A stretch of DNA of 64,000 nt from UBA981 sp942490995 (GTDB taxonomy: Bacteria; Pseudomonadota; Gammaproteobacteria; Ga0077536), in assembly GCA_942490995.1 (NCBI GenBank), contig CALOBG010000005.1, positions 55,941 through 119,940 of the forward strand. Direction: 5' to 3'. The notes under the pieces were generated by a model. That model did no database searches. It was not told the origin of the DNA and worked only from the letters and a program-made list of their open reading frames with translations. This document shows, piece by piece, positions 61,541 to 64,000 of the stretch. Position 1 is the stretch's first letter. The number at the start of each line of letters is the position of its first letter. Made by a program: the position numbers and the translations under genes.

Positions 61541-62422
61541 CTACGGCGCGCGGCACTGTCCGCGCGAATCTGCTTCGCACACCCGACCGTCCGTCCAGAT
61601 CGCGTGATCGAGCCGGGCTTCGGCAAGCTGGGCGCCCATCAGCTGGGCATCGGTAAAATCGGCAAAACGCAGATCGGCGCCGACCAGATCGGCGTGCGCG
61701 AGCGAAGCCTTGCGCAGACTCGCGCCGAGCAGACGCGCGCCGCGCAGCCGCGACAGACTCAGGTCAGCGCCGGTGAGTTCGGCGTAGGAGAGGTCGGCGT
61801 CAGCCAGGTTGGCGCGTTCCAGTCGAGCGCCGGTGAGGGCCACGTTGCGCGCCGACAGGCGCGACAAGTCTTCGCCGCTCGCGATGAGGCCGGCTTTGCT
61901 GCAGAAATCCCAGTTCAAACCCGCTCGCGGCGCGCTGTCGCAGTCACTTGCCGGGCTCGGCGCGCGTTGCGAAATAAACAGCGCTCCGAGCAGGGTCGCG
62001 CTGAGCACCGTGGCGAGCGCAAACAGCGGCCAGCGCGGACCATCCGGCAAGCCGCGCAGACCCGCCCATACCCGTTCCGAGCGCGCGCGCCGGGCCGCGA
62101 CCGCGGGGCTGACCCGCACGCCGGAGGGCGCGGCGTCGGGCTGAGCCGCGGCGGGTTCAGCGCCGCGTTCAATATCGGCACGAATTCGTAGCCGTTCGTC
62201 ATTCGACAGCGCGGCGAGTTCGGCCAGCGCGCGCCAGCTACGCTGATCGGCACTGACTTCGTCGTCGGCCGCGACCCGGCGCAGGTACAGATTGGTTGCG
62301 ATGGTTTCCCATCGGAACGGCCCGCGAATGGTGCCCGCGCTGCGCACGTACCAGCGATCGGCAGGACTGTTGGCAGGCCCCTGCAGGGTGGTTCGAGGCG
62401 GATAAGACCGGTCAAGTTTCAT
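61541..62422 (-). CDS. GYF-like, membrane, pentapeptide-repeat protein
   Basis: 293 residues from ATG at 62422. The N-terminal WYVRSAGTIRGPFRWETIA and following residues resemble a GYF_2-type domain. A linker leads to one helix (about 150-172), then about 80 residues of pentapeptide repeats (pattern A(D/N/R)Lxx, such as LTGARLERANLADADLSYAE) form a right-handed quadrilateral helix. Cys pairs flank the repeats (CDSAP, FCSKAG, CEADSRGQC). Probable topology: GYF-like domain inside, repeats outside. Function unknown. Confidence 0.78.
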   Translation of the reverse strand: MKLDRSYPPRTTLQGPANSPADRWYVRSAGTIRGPFRWETIATNLYLRRVAADDEVSADQRSWRALAELAALSNDERLRIRADIERGAEPAAAQPDAAPSGVRVSPAVAARRARSERVWAGLRGLPDGPRWPLFALATVLSATLLGALFISQRAPSPASDCDSAPRAGLNWDFCSKAGLIASGEDLSRLSARNVALTGARLERANLADADLSYAELTGADLSLSRLRGARLLGASLRKASLAHADLVGADLRFADFTDAQLMGAQLAEARLDHAIWTDGRVCEADSRGQCRAP

Positions 62423-62445
62423 GCACTGACGCCGCTGTAATTGAA

Positions 62446-63721
62446 ATGCAGATCCACGCGCCCAGCATGCTCCTGTCACCGCTCGGCACGGCGCCGGCCG
62501 CACTGCGCGAATGGCTGGTCGGGCAGGTTCTGACAGCAGAAGTTATCGGCGCGCCGGCAAAAAACTACACCCGCATACGAATCGATAATCAGCTCGTCGA
62601 CGCTCGCACCAGCGTGACCTTTGGCAGCGGGCCAGAAACTCACCGTGCGCGTAGCTGCGTTGAGCCCGGCGGTGGTTCTGCGGGTACTGCCGTCCGCGCA
62701 GGCGCCGCCTGCCGACCCGGTAACCCGCGCCCTGGCACGCAGCGTGCCGCTGCAGAGCAGTCTGGTCGAGACCGTTGCAGCCCTGCGTGCGGTACTCGGT
62801 CAGCGCTCCGGCGTAGCCGCTACCGTTGCCAATGCAGCGCCGGCGGCGATGGTGGCGTCAGCGAGTGCCGGTCCCGCAATGCTGACAAATGCCCTCCAGC
62901 ACCTCGGTGCCACCCTGCCGCAGGTCCGCAACCTCGGCAGTGCGCCACAACTACGCGCCGCCGTGGACAACGCGGCCACGTCGCTGGAAAAAAAGCTCGC
63001 CTTGGCGGGAGCGGATAAGAATGTGACGCGCGCGCCGCCGACCACTGACCTGCGCGCACAGTTGTCGCGCATCGCCACCCTCCTCGCGAGCGCCACCAGC
63101 GCCGAACAGCCGGCCACGACCATGCCGGTAGGGGTCGCGCGGATGATGTCCGTTCACGGATCCGCGCCAACCGAAGCGCCCGGCACCACGCCCTTGCCCG
63201 CCTCGCATCGCGCGCCCGTCGACGGCCAGCCGGGGCTTGCGATGCTCGCTGCCGAGACTCCCGTCCCACGCCTGCGTGAACTGGTGGAACAGGTAGTGCA
63301 ACGTCTGTACACCCACCATCTGAGCAATGCTCAGCAGGGTGTCGGCCCGCATGGCAGCTTCGTGGTTGAGTTTCCGGTCATCCACGAACAGCGCCTTGAT
63401 TTGTGGCACTTCGAGTTCAGTCATGAAGAGCAGGCCCCGGATCGACCCGAAGCGGAAGCACGCACGGTGGTGAGCGTTAAACTTCAGCTTGCGGAAGACT
63501 ACGCGGTCAGTGCCGAACTGCGCGCCAGTGGCGACCTGCTTAATGTACGGCTGGGCTCCGACCACGCGGACCTGCATCGCATGATCGAGGCGCGCGTCGC
63601 CGAGCTGGAAAACAGCATGCGCGAGCGTGGACTGAACCTGAACGCGGTGGCGGTCGGTCCGGTCAACCTCAAGCGCGAGCCAAGCAGCGCGCTCAGCGGC
63701 CTGATCCGCGAAAACGTATGA
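62446..63721 (+). pseudogene. FliK-like hook-length control protein, one-base frameshift
   Basis: From ATG at 62446 the first 58 codons read MQIHAPSMLLSPLGTAPAAL and on to DARTSVT. Then one extra T in the run at 62620-62622 shifts the frame. Skipping it gives VTLAAGQKLTVRVAALSPAV in smooth continuation, and the rest is open to 63721. The C-terminal domain (about residues 270-420 of the joined chain: VVEFPVIHEQRLDLWHFEF and VRLGSDHADLHRMIEAR) resembles FliK-type C-terminal domains. So either a recent disabling insertion or a base-calling error. Without a shift, a TTG at 62621 could start a shorter product. Confidence 0.72.
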
Positions 63722-64000
63722 CGGCCTCGAAGCCCGTCCACGTCGCCGTGGCGCTCAACTGGGATGGCGAGCGCGCCCCTCGAGTCACGGCCAAGGGTCG
63801 CGGCGAGCTGGCCGAGCAGATCGCCGCGCGCGCTCGCGAGCACGGTGTGCCGCTGAACGAAGACGCGGCCCTGGTTGAGATCCTGGCCCAGGTGGAACTC
63901 GGGCAAGCGGTTCCGGAAATGATATTTACCGCGGTGGCCGAGGTGATCGCCTTCGCCTATCGCCTCAACGATGAACTGCCGGCGCATATGCGCAGGCGTC
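63718..64000 (+). CDS. FlhB C-terminal-like (type III export switch) protein, 3' end outside window
   Basis: ATG at 63718 overlaps the FliK-like stop as ATGA. The 94 visible residues, with VAVALNWDGERAPRVTAKG, AREHGVPLNEDAALVEILAQV and VAEVIAFAYRL, match the free-standing FlhB cytoplasmic domain (EscU/YscU/HrcU-like), without membrane helices and without an NPTH autocleavage motif. The FliK-like/FlhB-like pair is found outside flagellar clusters in many bacteria; function uncertain. Confidence 0.88.
   Translation, partial: MTASKPVHVAVALNWDGERAPRVTAKGRGELAEQIAARAREHGVPLNEDAALVEILAQVELGQAVPEMIFTAVAEVIAFAYRLNDELPAHMRRR

Noticed and set aside
62296..63018. Separate gene in the first frame of the FliK-like locus
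   Set aside because: Its C-terminal part is Arg/Cys-rich and unlike a protein; only the first 58 codons from 62446 are family-like and continue in the other frame.

Overview
The window is GC-rich chromosomal DNA of a gammaproteobacterium. MutH is present, the LPS lipid A and core genes are complete, and three housekeeping operons keep the order seen in Escherichia coli and its relatives. No phage, integrative element or CRISPR array was found. Nearly every base is coding and most neighbouring genes overlap or lie within a few bases. The lineage cannot be named from the sequence alone; uncommon accessory genes (PrsT-like TPR protein, AmmeMemoRadiSam set, ExbB-like motor cluster) suggest an environmental rather than an enteric species.

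Region 1 (1-7443) is the most unusual. A two-component pair on the minus strand (receiver cut by the window edge, plus a sensor kinase) is divergent from a 24-codon pqqA gene. No other pqq gene is in the window. Between them lie twin palindromes 22 bp apart and a sigma-54-type -24/-12 element, and pqqA ends in a strong terminator shared with a convergent cytochrome b561. Next comes a plus-strand cluster: L,D-transpeptidase, DUF302-like protein, MotA/ExbB-type proton channel, an ExbD/MotB-like anchored protein with an unusual beta-rich periplasmic domain, a two-helix membrane protein, and a VWA-TM-FHA protein. The last five genes look like an undescribed proton-driven envelope complex with a phospho-threonine read-out.

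Region 2 (7488-27790) is one long minus-strand run: rpsB-tsf-pyrH-frr-uppS-cdsA-dxr-rseP-bamA-ompH-lpxD-fabZ-lpxA-lpxB-rnhB-dnaE-accA-tilS. It covers translation, isoprenoid carrier and phospholipid precursors, outer-membrane biogenesis, lipid A and replication. A 159-bp MITE of IS5 type with TTAA target duplications separates rpsB from the plus-strand genes map-mutH-dusA-pcm-like-tolC.

Region 3 (32891-46652) holds a glycine-zipper protein, LPS inner-core genes (waaA, hldD, hldE), a DUF3108 protein, a 936-residue PrsT-like TPR protein, dsbC, a Ser/Thr kinase fused to a cyclic-nucleotide-binding domain and coupled to a GspE-type ATPase, xerD and a glutaredoxin-like protein.

Region 4 (46722-58891) holds two classical operons, rpsP-rimM-trmD-rplS (rimM seems to start at CTG) and tRNA-fMet-rimP-nusA-infB-rbfA-truB-rpsO-pnp, with fau and a SPOR lipoprotein between them. 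The lipoprotein has a good sigma-70 promoter overlapped by a perfect AT-rich dyad.

Region 5 (58947-64000) holds a full AmmeMemoRadiSam set split over divergent strands, a GYF-like/pentapeptide-repeat membrane protein, a FliK-like gene broken by a one-base frameshift, and an FlhB-C-terminal-like gene that runs off the window.
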